A DNA stretch of 64,000 nucleotides, from positions 155,606,406 through 155,670,405 of the forward strand of contig CM076846.1 of NCBI GenBank assembly GCA_039519185.1. Direction: 5' to 3'. The translations under genes were made by a program, and so were the position numbers. This DNA comes from Astragalus membranaceus (taxonomy: Eukaryota; Streptophyta; Magnoliopsida; Fabales; Fabaceae). The notes under the pieces were generated by a model that saw only the letters and a program-made list of their open reading frames with translations, had not been told where the DNA came from and ran no database searches. Below are positions 20,294 to 32,860 of the stretch, piece after piece (the stretch's first letter is position 1; each line of letters starts with the position of its first letter).

Positions 20294-23200
20294 TCTCCCA
20301 CCAGAAGTACAGAGCCTGCTGGATCGATTGCACCTGCTCCAAATTGAATCCAGCATTGAAGAGGCTATGTTTGGTGCGATAGACGAAGAGCACGAACTTG
20401 AACAATACTCCTATCAAGGAGAATTGGATGACCCCTTTGACAGGACGTTGGCCGAACCTCCTCACCTGGAGCCCATCCATAGGAAGATGCCCACCTCTGA
20501 AGTGCAAGATCCTCTGTTGGAGGTGAACCTGGGGAGTGAAAAGAAGCCAAGGATAACAAAGGTCAGTGGTAAATTACAACCTCAACAGCGAGATCAGATG
20601 TTGGCGTTAATAAAGAGCTACCATGACTGCTTTGCGTGGGATTACCATGACATGTCAGGCCTCGATAAAGCCTTGGTAGAGCATAGGTTACCCATCAAGG
20701 AAGGTTGCAAGCCTTATAAACAGCCACTAAGGAGGTTCAATCCACAAAGCAGGGTTCATAAGAACTGCAAGGTACGTAGAATGGTTGTCTAACATAGTTC
20801 CTGTCATAAAAAAGAATGGTCAGGTCAGAGTTTGTATTGATTACAGGGATCTGAACTTGGCCACTCCCAAGGATGAGTATGTGGCCGACATGCTTGTCGA
20901 TGCCACGGCCAACAATTCCATCTTAACTTTCATGGACGGTTATTCAGGGTATAACCAGATATATGTGGCCGAGGTTGACACCCATAAGACTGCCTCCAGG
21001 TGCCCTGGGTATCTATGAGTGGCTGGTAATGCCTTTTGGTCTCAAAAACGCAGGTGCCACGTACCAGAGGGCCATGAACACTATTTTTCATGACCTCATC
21101 GGCAAAAGCATAGAGGTATACATCGATGATGTGGTGGTTAAGTCTAAGAGTTTCGAAGCCCACTTAGTGGAGCTTGAACAAGCTCTAAAACGGATGAGAC
21201 TCCATAATCTAAAAATGAACCCGGCTAAGTGTGCTTTTGGCGTGTCTGCAGGCAACTTTTTGGTACACAACCAAGGCATTGAAGTAGACAAGAACAAAGC
21301 CCGAGCTATCCTTGAGGCAAGACCTCCCAGGAACAAGAAGGAGCTGTAGAGCCTGCTAGGCAAAATCAACTTCCTGAGAAGATTTATCTCCAACTCGGCT
21401 GGAAAGATGAAAGCTTTCTCACCTTTGTTGAGGATAAAGAATTCTGAGGAAATGATGTGGGTAGCGAGGCAACAGGAGGCCTCTGACCAGATCAAGACTG
21501 TCTTGACTAACCCTCCTGTCCTAGTACCTCCGCAGCCTGGGAAACCTTTGAAGCTGTATATTGCGGCCGAAGATCAAGCCATCAACTGCCTATTACCCCA
21601 AGATGATGATAATGGCGCCGAGCGTGCTATTTATTATTTCAGCAGGATCCTCAATGACCCTGATACTAGATATTCTCATATTGAGAAGCTTTGTTTGTCT
21701 TTATTTAATGTTTGTACTAAACTAGAATATTATTTATTACCGAAAGAGGTTCTAGTTGTGTGCAAAGTTGACATTATCAGGTATCTTCTTAATAGGCCCG
21801 TCTTGCAGGGAAGACTTGTCAAGTGGGCCATTAAGTTAAATGTGTTTGCCTTGACATACGTGCCATTGAGAGCTGTTAAAGGGCAAGCCTTGGCTGACTT
21901 CTTGGCTCAACACCCATGTGTAGAGATACACGATGTCTCGGCCGAATCCATTAACTATCTAGGCTTGAAGCCTTGGGTCCTTATGTTTGATGGCTTAAGT
22001 ACCCAAACCAGGGCAGGCATCAGCATGGTCATCACCAGCCCCTGTGGGCAGACATAGAGATTCATGTGCAGGATAAGGGACCAAGCCTCCAATAATCAGG
22101 CCAAATATGAAGCCTTGATCATGGGACTTGATATCCCGGCCGCCGTGAAAGCGCAATATGTGGAAATCAAGGGGGATTCGCAACTGGTGATCAAACAGAT
22201 CACTGGGGAATACAAGTGTTATAATACAAAACTCAAACAATTGCGAGCCTCGAGGCATAATTTGTTAAAATTGTTTGCCGATGCTGTCTTCATGTATATC
22301 CCCAGAAACGAGAACCAAGAGGCAAACAATTTAGCCTAACAAGCCTCGGGTTATAAGGAATCAGTGGTCGAGGTATGGCAGCAAGATACCTCAATACAGG
22401 TCGAGGAGGACCCTGCCGATGCTTGGATTGGAGCATTGACGAAATACCTCCGCAATCCAACGGCTGACACCGATTTCAAGATTAAGCAAAGGGCGTTGAA
22501 GTACATCGTGATAGGGAATGACCTGTATAAAAGAAGCACCAATGGGGGTATTGTTACGATGTCTCATGAAAAAGGACGCGTATATGGTGATGGCACAAAC
22601 CCATGCAGGGATTTGTGGTGCACACAGGTCTGGCCCCATCATGAAATGGATAATATACAGACACATACTATTGGCCGATGATCACGACCGATTGCTTCCA
22701 GTTTGCAAAGGGATGTGAGGCTTGCCAGCTGCATGGACCAATCCAGAGAGTGCCTGCGGATGAGCTCCATCCCATTGTTAAACCTTGGCCATTCAAAGGG
22801 TGGGCCATGGATCTGATTGGCAAAATATAGCCTCCGAGCTCAAAGGGCCATAACTTTATGAATGTGGCCACCAATTACTTCACTAAGTGGGTAGAAGCTG
22901 CGCCTCTAGCGAATGCCAATCAGACTGCGGTGATCAGGTTCATAGAAAACCAGATCATATACAGATTTGGCATTCCTGAAACCATCACGGCCAATCAAGG
23001 CACGGTGTTCACCGGGGAACAAGTGGTGGCCTTTGCTCAAGAATACGACATCAAGATGAGACACCCGTCTCCCTATTATGCTCAAGCTAACGGACAGGCA
23101 GAGGCTACTAATAAAATCATCATTGAGCTCATCATGAAGAACATAGAGGATAAGCCTCGGCGGTGGCACGAGACCCTAAATGAGGCCTTATGGGCAATGA

Positions 23201-23690
23201 GGAACTCCAAGTCCACGGTCACCGGGGTGGCTCCCTATCGCCTAGTGTATGGGCAGGATGCCGTACTACCATTGGAGATCAGCGTGGTATCATTGAGGGT
23301 GGCTCGGCAGCATGCCCTCGGTATGGATGAATATCAACAAGCCATGTTAATGGAATTGGACTCGTTGGACGATGACAGGCTGGCGGCCCTCAGCAAGATT
23401 GATAAGAACAAGGCTAAAACGGCCCGAGCCTACAACAAACGCGTCAAGCCTAAGAAGTTTGTTGAGGGAGATCTAGTACGGAAAGCTATTCTGCCGCTTG
23501 GGAGGAAAGACCCCCAGTTGGGCAAGTGATCCCCAAATTGGGACGGGCCCTACATCGTAAGTGAAGTGTACGATTGTGGCGCATATCGTTTAATTACGTT
23601 CGATGGCGAAGAGTTCGAAACAAAAATAAATAGCAAATATCTCAAGGTGTATTATCCTACTCTATGGGAGAATATGCAAAGGAAAAAGAA
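20294..23690 (+). pseudogene. pol, element 2 (reverse transcriptase, two RNase H, integrase)
   Basis: Recognisable in order: reverse transcriptase with RVCIDYRDLNLATPKDEY, MDGYSGYNQI, MPFGLKNAGATYQRAM and YIDDVVVKSKS (about 20800-21150); first RNase H (LYIAAEDQAI, about 21550); archaeal-type RNase H (LMFDGLSTQ about 21985, NNQAKYEAL about 22090, GDSQLVIKQ about 22180); integrase with a D-D-E core (about 22800-23140) and a C-terminal segment to about 23690. Breaks include a shift near 20760, a small deletion near 21000, stops at about 21347, 22057 and 22337, and a stop at 23527. It cannot make a working protein. Confidence 0.87.
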
Positions 23691-26600
23691 TTGGCGGGTA
23701 CGAAAGAAATCTTTGTCTTGGTGGCCCGCCACACACCGGTGGCCTGGTGATAAGAATTTATCGAATTTTCCGTTAGAAAAAGTGCCGATACTTCCTCACC
23801 TTCCCCTTTCAAAGGAACGGCAATTTTGCCCGCTATGACCTCACCCATTACCGCGACGACAATCTCATCTGCTATAGCTTCATCCATCTCGTCTACGTTG
23901 GGCTCACTCGCCATAGACTCACCGGCCTCAGTAGCAGCAGCCTCCCCCAATATCTCCAAACCCTCGGAGGGAGACTCCATCGACGGGCATATTCTTGATA
24001 CTGTCGCCCCGACTTCACCCACAACGTCGTCCTTGAGGTGCGTAATTTCCTAAGCAGCAGGGGCCTCAACATCTTCTTGGTCTGCACGGGCGAGGGCTTG
24101 CTCATAAGATGACCTCAGGGCTCCCCATCCCTCGACGGTCTGGCGTAGAGCAGCACGGCTTTTGTCCAGATCCGCCTCTAGGCCAGGTTGCAAGGGAATG
24201 AGTTGTGAAAGGGAAGGATCTAATGCGGAACTCCGGTGGAATAATTGTACGATGTCAGAGGAAATGGCGGAAAGCTTAGCTGTGCCTGCGGAATGCTGGG
24301 GAGTGAGGGAAGCCAGTTCAGCCTGAAGAGAAACGATCTGAGCTTCAATGGCTTTGATTCTACAAGTAATTCTCTCTTGCTCGGCTACAGTCTCTTGCTT
24401 AGCCTGGCCAAGGGAAAAGAAGGCTGCCTTGTAACCATCTTTCTCGGCCCGAAGAGAATCCAGCCGGTGTAAGGAAGCCATGGACCGATCCTGAGTAGCT
24501 CTGGCTTGACCATAAAGACTAGAAATGTCCCAAGTTGCAAAGCTATCTCCTTAAGAGAACCCTTTTTCACGATGGGAACCTCAAGATAATTGGAAACCCG
24601 AAACAATGTTACTCGAAGGGCCGCCATGTGGTCTGGGTCAGTAGGGATCTCTTCAGCACAGGCTGCCTCCACCTGAGCGAGGTCAACCTATGTAGAGGAA
24701 GGGGCCGATTCTGGAGCATCAAGGTTCAGAAAATAACACTGCAATTCCTCATCGGTGATTGCTGGCGAAGAAAGGTCGCCGGCCTGGGCAACAGGGGGAT
24801 CAGCCTCCGCAAAAGTAAGAGGATCGGCCGCCGTAGTGTCGTCCGTTGTTTCCTGCAAAAAAAGAGAAACAAATAATGAGAAAGGAGGACGGTTACGCTG
24901 AAAACGTCGAGCAGCCTAAGAAAGATTTCTTACAAAATTGGGAGTTGGATTGTCAGAGTGTTGCGCCCGAAAAAGTCCCCGAGGGAGAACCTTCCTCGTT
25001 CACAACTTTTCCTAAGACAATGAAGCCGCCACCAATATTTATTAAGGAAAATATTAGGAAAACCTTTTTTGGAAAGCGATTGGTCTTGCGAAACTAGAGA
25101 ATAAGGCTCGGGGGTCGGTTACGCGCAGGGAAGGTGTTAGCACCCCACACGTCCTCTCTACTGAGAGGGAACCTTTAATTAAATGTGTGGTTTTAGTGTG
25201 TTGACTTGAAAATACTTAATTTTTCCTCTCTACTTCTTATTGAAAAATTCTTAATGAAAATCTTTATTTATCATGAAAAAGAAAAGGGGGAAGAATGGGT
25301 TTTTAGAAAAAAACGCTTGACGGGACATGGCCCGCTCCTACGTATCTCCCGGTGCGATGGAGAACTCAAAGCTACGTAGTTCTTCTTTATCCTGAAAAAA
25401 GGTTTTTGTCTTTTATCTTTTTAGTGAGTTTTCGAAATAGGAAGAGCATTTAGTGAATGATTAAACTAACCAAGGTTATGGGTAATCACCGCTAAGTACT
25501 CTTGAAAATGAGAGTCACTACCGCCAGTCAGACGAACAAAGGTTCTGATTGACTATTAGTAGCGACTCGTTTTTATTTGTTCTTTTGAAAGGGGTTTTCG
25601 AAAGAGATTGATTGGCGCGAATGATCAAGCTAACAAAGGTTATGAGTTATCATCGCTTGTTGTTCTTTTGGGAAAAGACATCGCCACCAATGGCTAGACG
25701 AACAAAGGTTCTGATTAGCCGCTAGCGACGATGGGTTGAAAATGTTTTTAGAAAGGAAAAAGTTTTCGTTCTGAAAATGATCTTGGTTTGCAAAAGTGAT
25801 TCTTTTTTGTTATGAAAATAACTCTTTTCTTTTTGTTATGCAAATGCTAAACTTTTTATGATTGCGCTTGACGAGAATGTGACTCGCTCCTACGTATCCC
25901 AAATGGGAATCAAAGCGACGTAGTTCTTGCGTGCCTTGAAAAGGAAAGTCTTTTTGCTTTGGCTTTGAAAAGTGAAGGGCGTTCATAATGATCAAACTAA
26001 CAAAGGTTATGGGTGATCATTACTAAAACCCACTTAAGTGCATGTAAAAATCTCCTTTTGAAAAAATGAAAGCCTTCATGATGACCAAACTAACAAAGGC
26101 TATGGGTGGCCATCACTAGCACTCCATTGTTAATAATCATGCAAGTAAAGGCTTCGCAAGACCACTAACAAAGTTTTTGATTTAATGAGTTTTCGCAATT
26201 GGGTTGATTCTTATTTAGGGAAGAGAAAATTTGTTATTTGGGAAAAAAGATTTTGTGAAAAAATAAAATTATTTAGGGGAAAGAAACAAAATTTAAAAAA
26301 AGAGAGACAGGGGGTGCAGTAGTAAAATAAGGGTGTAAATAAAGGAGGGCTGTATTATTAAAACTGGGGTGCAGAGAGTGAGCCCAGCTTGTTTTTTGTA
26401 AGCTGGGCTGCGCTTTAAAAAAAAACCATGGGCTTCAGAAGGGGGCGCGCGGAGTAAAACGCAGGGGGTGTAAATAGAGATCTGAAAAAAAAAATAAGAT
26501 GCGAAATGACGGAATTAACCCTGGGCTCCACACTATAAAAGCTTAACTAAAGTAGAAACCCTAATTTCTTCCTCTTTCTCTCCACGGCGCATACCCTAAA

Positions 26601-29163
26601 AATAGCCTAACCTAATTTTTCTCTCTCTCTCACCTTGCTGCGGCCGTGTGCACCCCCCTCTCTATCCTTACACCGCCTCTCGCCTCCTCCTCCGTGTGCG
26701 ACGCCTCTCCCTTCCCCTATTGCGCCGTATCTCTTCCCTCTCCCCCCTCAATCTCGTTTTCCCTTTTCCTTTACCATGAACCGAATCCCCCTCTCTCTCA
26801 AACCTATTTTCCCTTTTTGCTCGCCGCCATACCCACGGCTCTCAAACCACATCCTCAGTTTTTGATCGTATTACCATATTCAACATAAAGAGAGGGAGAT
26901 GAGATATCCAGAGAGTGAGAAAGGAAAGAAGCGAAAGGGAGAAAGAGAAGGAGAAGAGAGGGACGACGCAGTGGTGACGTTGACGGTTGACGGTTGACGG
27001 TGGCTTGGGTTGGCCACGGAGGGTGGTTTCGCTCGCGAAGTGAGGGCGAGGCCGTGGTGGAGGGCGACGGCGGACAGTGGTGTTTTTTGGGCAGTGGTGG
27101 TGGTCGTAGAGTTTTCCGGCGAAGCTACGGCGGCGGCCACCATGGACGGTGGCCGGAGGTAAAGTCTGCCTTCCTTCTCTCTCTTCTTTTCTACTGATTC
27201 TGATTTAATTTAGTTGCCCCCTTTTTGGTCTTGCATTTAAATCTAAAAAAACTACATTTGAAAAGGAACTCAAATTTTGTTCCTGAACATTTTCTCTGTT
27301 TCTAATCTCTTCCCTTAATCTTCTTTCTTTTCATGTCTAAACTATATGTCTTTTTTTTATTTGGCTTTTGTTGTTTTTTTTTGCTTATGGTTTGGCTAGC
27401 CCTATCTCTAAAAACTGAGTTGGGAATCACACATTTATAAAAACGCCACCAAGCTGAAACACTGAAGAGATAATAAAACTAATTTTACGACATGCTTCTG
27501 TTTTCTTCATTCACTTTCTTAGAGCCCCTTTTTTGATTATATTTCTAACTAGTAGTGATTGTTACGGGACCAAGCAAGCACGTAATAAAATATACATGTA
27601 GGGAAGCATTAAGTCAGTAAATAAGTAAAGAAAAACACAGTCTAAACATGCATTCCTATATTTCTCATAATTTATATAGAGAAAACACACCTCTATCTCT
27701 AAGTTTCCGCTTTAGCTCCTTTTGGTGATGAACAAACGATTTTCCAGTGTTTATCCTCAAGTGAACTTGAATTCTTATATTGATTTCGAATTCCTTTGAT
27801 GGTAAATAACTTAATTGTTGTGTGTTTTTGTTGCTGTGTTTTCTGTGTGTGTCTTCTCCTCCTCTTTTCTGTTTCTGTTTGCAGCATTTATAGGCAGAAA
27901 CTATGGTGTAGGTGTGGTATGAAGCAGGGGAGTAAATCCCTTTGGAGACCAAAGCTGTTGGTAGCAGTGACACAGTGGAGCAGCAAGGATGGCAGCAGGG
28001 CTGCTGCTACTGCAGCAATGTGTTTGCTGAAAATGGAAAAAGCAAAGGGCAAGATGAAAGGAGTTTGAGTTTGAAGCTTAAAATGTTTTTCAGCCACAGC
28101 AACAAACAGGGGCAGCAGCGACTTGAGCTGTCCCCTTTTTTTTTATTCTTTTATTTTTTGTACTTTTGTATTTAATTATTGTTTGTATTTTGATTTTTGT
28201 AATATTTGTAATTAAATTTTCTTGTCTACATCTAAATAAAACAGCTCGCTTTCTTTTTTGTACTATTCTGCTTTTTTATTTTTTTTTATTTTTTTGTTTG
28301 TATATGTAACAAATTAAATAAAAGGACAGCTAATTAAAACTGATTTTATGTTACTATTATTTATTATTTTTTTTTACTAATAACTGAAAGAAGCGGTAAA
28401 ACAAACGCGCACCGACGCAATCACTCACGTGACTCGAAACGAAACACGTGCTCGCCTTAAGACTAGGAACGCGTAGGCGATTTGAATATGCACGCGCGTA
28501 CGTTATTAAAACTGATTTCATTTTATCCTCACTTTTTTCTAAAAACCGTAAAATAACGCGCAGTGACGCAACTGCTCGCACGTGACTCACAACCAACAAG
28601 CACTCGCGTTATTTATTATTATCTTTTATTTTATTTTTTGGACTCTTTTTTGAAAGTAACGAGTGCCAGACAAAATCGCTGCACGAGAGTGCCAGAGGCA
28701 CCCGCGTTTAGAACGATATGCGAAGCAATAAAATTTTTGGGATTTTTCAATTAGTCGGACAAAATTGGGGTATAACACGGAGGGTGGAGCTTGAGAAGAT
28801 TGCGATGATTCAGTTGGAGCGCGAAGCCTCTGCGGAGTTATCAAAAGAAAGTTCAATAAGGAGAGAATAGAATAAACGGCGAAAACGCCCTCGTCGTACT
28901 AAGAAAAGAACTTACCCTTAACCATTTGAGAGGTGGAGGTGATGCCTCGGTGACCGGAGCGGCTGAAGGAGGCAAGTGGAATAGTTCTCGCGTTCGTTTT
29001 CATTGGAGGATAGGGACATTATCATCTTCATCATCATCGCCGTCATCTAAAAGAACTGGAGCAGGAGGTTGAGCTGCACAAAGGCATAAGCCAATAAGCC
29101 CGCGCTAAACAACGGAAGTAAATAAACCAAGGTTAGGGACTTACCAGTGGTAAAAGAGGGTCG
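23657..29163 (-). pseudogene. Antisense multi-exon coiled-coil ORF of element 2
   Basis: It runs opposite to the element, directly below pol, as in element 1. The last exon starts at 24852 after a good acceptor (a pyrimidine tract then gcag). It encodes an acidic start (ETTDDTTAADPLTFAEADPP), then a coiled coil with RIKAIEAQIVSLQAELASL (24050-24481), and after an in-frame stop at 24050 an acidic Ala/Glu-rich tail. Upstream exons: 28916-29073 (acceptor tgtgcag, donor gtaagttc, PVLLDDGDDDEDDNVP) and one ending at 29145 with donor gtaagtcc. An Ogre-like solo LTR fills the intron and an Athila-type LTR truncates the 5' part, where a plant mobile domain would be expected. Several stops and one shift show decay. 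Exon calls are by eye. Confidence 0.6.
24959..28777 (+). mobile_element. Ogre-like solo LTR, 3.8 kb
   Basis: Starts TGTTGCGCCCGAAAAAGTCC and ends ATTGGGGTATAACA, flanked by CAGAG (24954) and CGGAG (28778), a duplication with one mismatch. Its length, the repeated tcctacgtatc / ctacgtagttcttc blocks (25338-25385, 25890-25930) and the aacaaaggttatgg repeats are what I associate with Ogre LTRs. A TATA box (TATAAAA, 26534) is followed by a pyrimidine-rich segment that is a plausible transcript start. No coding domain or second LTR is seen. Frames such as 26635-26888 are low-complexity artefacts. Confidence 0.65.
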
Positions 29164-30650
29164 CTGAAAACTCTATTTTATATATAGTTATTTATGCATC
29201 TAAACATAACTAATTGCTTGAAATCAAGTGTAATATGTGCTAAATATAGTAGTATGAATAAAATAACAACATTTATGGTTTTAAGATGAATGTCATTCAT
29301 AACTTAGCATTTTGTATATATATTGGTATGTTTGATGTGTTTTGTTCAGTGTACCTGCAGTTGATGCACCTGCACCAGGAAAACAACAGTGCATCTGCAC
29401 AAAATGCATCTACAACAGGGCAATTGCACTAGGTGCATCTGCACCATCCTGCACTAAAGACAGATTACTCAAACATTGGAAGCACCTCAATCCATACCAA
29501 TGCATAAACACCTTTATGACATCATGCTTAGTCACAAGTCACATGGAGGCACATGCCAACTTGCAAAAGGCAGCGACTACAATAGAAAAGGATCATTCAT
29601 AAGGGACACATGGCCGTCCATGATTGGACCTTTCTTTGAGGTTGAGTGTTGGACTCAATTTCCATCAAGTTCTGAAAAGTAACCATGGTTAACCTCTTTT
29701 GGTTAACTTGATCTCCAAGCAAACCCTCACTTGAAGGAAACCTCTAAGGCTATATAAAGGCTTCCACTTCTCACTTGAACGACATCAAAAAATTTATCCA
29801 TTGAACATCCACTCTCATTTCCTTTCTTGTATTTTATTTCACTCCCTTTTATAGTTTTCAGTTAGTAGTTAGTTTGCAAGAAGGTAAGGAAGGAATTGAC
29901 AACTTCTTCCTTCACTTCTTCATCGAGTTAGTTAGGTGCAGGAAATCGGTGCATCTGCACTGCTTGGCAAACTTATGCAAGAGTACTTCAATCAGTGTAA
30001 TCTCTACCCTATTGATATCTCTTATACTTTCCATTATATCAACATGTTTTATTTCATCTATTTTTGCCTTGCAATGCATATTATGAGCTAAACCTCTTTG
30101 GTTGAAATGTTCTAACTTTATAATGAGCTTTTGAGTAAGTTATTGTGCTTTTAAGTGTCATATGCTTTTTGGTTCTTGTGTTACACTACATCCATCTTAT
30201 TTTAAGGTTGATCGCTTAGAATAAGTAAAATTATATTCATAGACATGGTTTATAACTTGAAATCAAGAACTAATAAGGGTGGGTGTTTTAATGAAGGCTT
30301 TGTTAACTTGTGTAAAAAAGAAAATTTTGTTAAAACCATGTTAAGTTCTAGACATAGGATAACATAGTCCTTAGGGTGATACAGTGGGTACTTTAAAAGC
30401 AGGAGTGAACTTATTTAGCAAGCCTAGACATAGGAAGCTTGTAACGAAACTCTGAAGAAAGTAGCTGAAAGGCACATACTCATGCAGCTGCACTCAATGC
30501 ATCTGCACCATATAAAAGCACAAAACTCTCAAAAGTGAATTATTTAGTGAAGACATCTCAACTATCATTCTCAATTGATCAATTGATTTCCTTCATATTT
30601 TCTTACATATTTACATTTTGTTTTCCCTAAGCACTAATATCCAAAATTGT
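29164..30650 (+). mobile_element. Athila-type LTR, 3' end truncated
   Basis: Starts TGAAAACTCTATTTTATATA and follows the Athila LTR colinearly: tatgtttgatgt, later tagacataggaagcttgtaac, and gtagctgaaaggcac near 30464. It lacks the normal ending (tgtatacttgcacat...caaca), so its right boundary is approximate. Where other family members carry CGCTACAGCG this one has GCATCTGCAC (29391, 29434, 29951, 30499) and close variants. It truncates the antisense ORF of element 2. Confidence 0.75.
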
Positions 30651-30880
30651 GAGTAGTGTAGCTGCACTAATTTATAACTTCTTAAACATACAAGAGTTGG
30701 GCCACAACCGTCTTGTCATTGGGAACCATCAAGCAATCGCTTCGATTAGTGCGAAGCCCCAAGTGTCACAAAACGGCGGGATAGTCACTTCAGAACGGTC
30801 ACATCAAGTCATCTCAAAGGGTTTTTTGCACTATCAGTCACGTCCTCGCGGCCACACGATAACACAAAAAGGGGGGCAAT
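30651..30880 (+). other. 3' untranslated end and polypurine tract of element 2
   Basis: Non-coding tail that resumes after the truncated Athila LTR. The last 95 bases repeat those at 13883-13977 and end in aaaaaggggggcaat, the polypurine tract before the 3' LTR. Confidence 0.75.
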
Positions 30881-31653
30881 TGTTAACACCCAAAAATAAT
30901 TAGGTCGTAGGCCGAGGACTGAATGAAGAAGGCAGTGGAGCTGGAGTACTGAGGCAGGTCACTAGACAAGGATTTTAAGAGATAATTGCCTGAGAAAATG
31001 ATCAAGGGAAGCCCTCAGGGCATATCACTAGACAACTCCCCGAGCAAGGGGTTAGCCCGAGGAGCAATGAGTGAGACCGATGGAGAGTACAGCCTCAGCC
31101 TATAGAGTGCCACGGTCAGGGTAGGCTTGGGTGCCTAAGTTACTGTCTGAGGGCGAAGGTTAGCTGAGTGAACCAAGTGGCTGAGGTAAGGCGGTTTTAC
31201 TTGGAAGGCACGTAAGAGACATGTACGAAGATGGAACGTGGGAGCAGTTGAAGATCAAGCGAATGAGCGAAGCCTTGAAGAGAGGAGTGAGGGAGTTCAC
31301 CCCACTAACCATGCTAGTGAGATCGTGGGTGGTTACTCTGCCTCCTTAGGGCTTGGGAACAATGATAGTCATTGATCTTAGACTGATCCAACGGTAGGCA
31401 AATGTTGGCTGTGTTAGTGGCCGACGAGGGCCTATGTATATAAATAGGAGAGTAATTGTATAGAAAAGGGACACATCAATCAATCAAAAACTCTATGTTT
31501 ATTTCATCTATCTGTTTTTATCGCACTTTATCTTTATTTTTCTGCATTAGCCAGTAGCCCTTTCTAGAGTAGTCAGGATACCCACAGTCAAGGAGCAGAG
31601 TTACCTCCTTGGCGCAAGAGTTTGAACCTAAGAGTTTGAACCAAGGAACAACA
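30881..31653 (+). repeat. 3' LTR of element 2
   Basis: Same ends as the 5' LTR (TGTTAACACCC ... GGAACAACA) but 773 bp because two segments near 31555 and 31618 are missing. The following bases (tatgt) would be the outer target duplication. Confidence 0.87.
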
Positions 31654-31989
31654 TATGTTTAACGGGTTTAGGGTTTAGGATGGAAGTTTATTGTCCAACT
31701 GGGCCAACATATGGTGTACCTAATGACTCATTGGTTTATTCTATTGACATTATTAGTTCGTTCAAATTCAAAAGGTACCACATTATTATGTAGCTAAAGA
31801 AAGAAGAGAAGACTATAGTGAAGAATATGACAAAGAACCCGGTCTAGCCTAAAGGTGTTCTGAATTCAATCCAAAGTAAGAACCCTGATAGCCACACTAC
31901 AATCAAACAAACCTACAATGCACGTTCGAGGATTCAGTCTAGTCCACATGAGGATAGGACAGAGCTGCAACATTTGATGAATCTTTTGC

Positions 31990-32832
31990 ATTGTCATCAC
32001 TCTGTGCCATGGATGGACATGCATAAGGCCTCAATCTTAGTCACCGCCTCAATTATATCCCTGGGCTAAGTGTGGGATATGATGTCTGGCTTGCCATCGT
32101 TCTGTATCATTTTGGTCTCCGTTAGTGGGATTCAACCATTAAAAAAGTTGATAAAAAATGAACATAAGGTCTGAGTGAGTCACCTTTCGCTCCCATAGGT
32201 TCTTAGTGACATGGTTCTTATAAGTAGGGATGTCAAAACGGGCGGCCCGGCCCGGCCCGTTAAGCGTTATGCCCGCGAAAAATCGGGCGGCCCGGCCCGG
32301 CCCGGCCCGTTAACAGAACGCGGATGCAAAATTCATGCCCTGCCCGCGAAGTGGCGGGCTGGCGGGCTGACCTGTCAATTTACACTGAATTTTAAAAAAA
32401 AAAACAATAACAGGCGGTTTGGCCCGCCACAGTGTTTAGCCCGCGGGCTGGCGGGCGAAGTGGGCCGGGCAACGCGGGCTGGCGGGCATCAATACCTTAG
32501 CCCTGCCCGCCTTTTTTTGGTGGGCCAACGGGCCGACCCGGCGGGCCAAGCCCATTTTGACATCCCTACTTATAAGTCTTAATTATTGATCCGTCCTTCG
32601 GGATGCCCAGGTATGGATACGAACCGAATCCACAATCAATGTGAGCATCAAGCATAGCAGCATCCTGATGCTCAGACTGCTCTGATGTCCATACATCAGT
32701 AAGAGCATGCTCATTCTCAACTATTGGATCATTACGATTGCACACCTTCTCCCTCCTATTTTTGGCTGAAGTAGTCGGGTGCTCCTCCCGTGTACGAGGC
32801 TGGTAAGATCGTTTGAACCGAGACTTAGCCAT
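31990..32832 (-). pseudogene. Plant-mobile-domain (PMD/MAIN-like) gene fragment split by a hAT MITE
   Basis: On the minus strand an 88-residue frame starts MAKSRFKRSYQPR at 32832 and runs to PKDGSIIKTYK, where the MITE begins. Across the MITE the frame continues NHVTKNLWERKV to a stop near 32128, and ERWQARHH appears further on in a broken frame. A start like P.DGSII..YK.HV...LW followed by an ERW motif is the pattern of PMD proteins (MAIN/MAIL and transposon relatives). The ATG is preceded by ttgtttcaggt, a possible splice acceptor, so the true start may be further upstream, now beyond element B. Stops and shifts make it a pseudogene. Sequence 31654-31990 shows nothing I can name. Confidence 0.45.
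32225..32568. mobile_element. hAT-type MITE
   Basis: 344 bp with terminal inverted repeats TAGGGATGTCAAAACGGGC and GCCCATTTTGACATCCCTA, flanked by the perfect 8-bp duplication CTTATAAG (32217-32224 and 32569-32576). The interior is a GC-rich run of ggcccggcccg and its complement that can fold into a hairpin. The 8-bp duplication and TAGGGATG end are typical of hAT MITEs. The + strand ORF through it is an artefact. Confidence 0.92.
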
Positions 32833-32860
32833 ACCTGAAACAAATTAGGAGGTGACTTAG

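Larger units (their letters stand above)
13978..31653 (+). mobile_element. Tat-lineage retrotransposon, element 2 (decayed, with nested insertions)
   Basis: The LTRs (13978-14842 and 30881-31653) bracket a gag, protease, pol and antisense-ORF order matching element 1. The frames carry many stops and shifts. Nested inside are an Athila-type solo LTR (15754), an Ogre-like solo LTR (24959) and a truncated Athila-type LTR (29164). No flanking target duplication is visible because the left side continues into another truncated copy. Confidence 0.88.

Noticed and set aside
26635..27197. Pro/Ser-rich and Gly/Val-rich ORFs
   Set aside because: They lie in the pyrimidine-rich and GC-rich part of the Ogre-like LTR, overlap in several frames and lack domains.
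32211..32582. 123-residue Gly/Ala/Pro/Arg-rich ORF
   Set aside because: It covers the hairpin-forming hAT MITE and shows only its GC-rich repeats.
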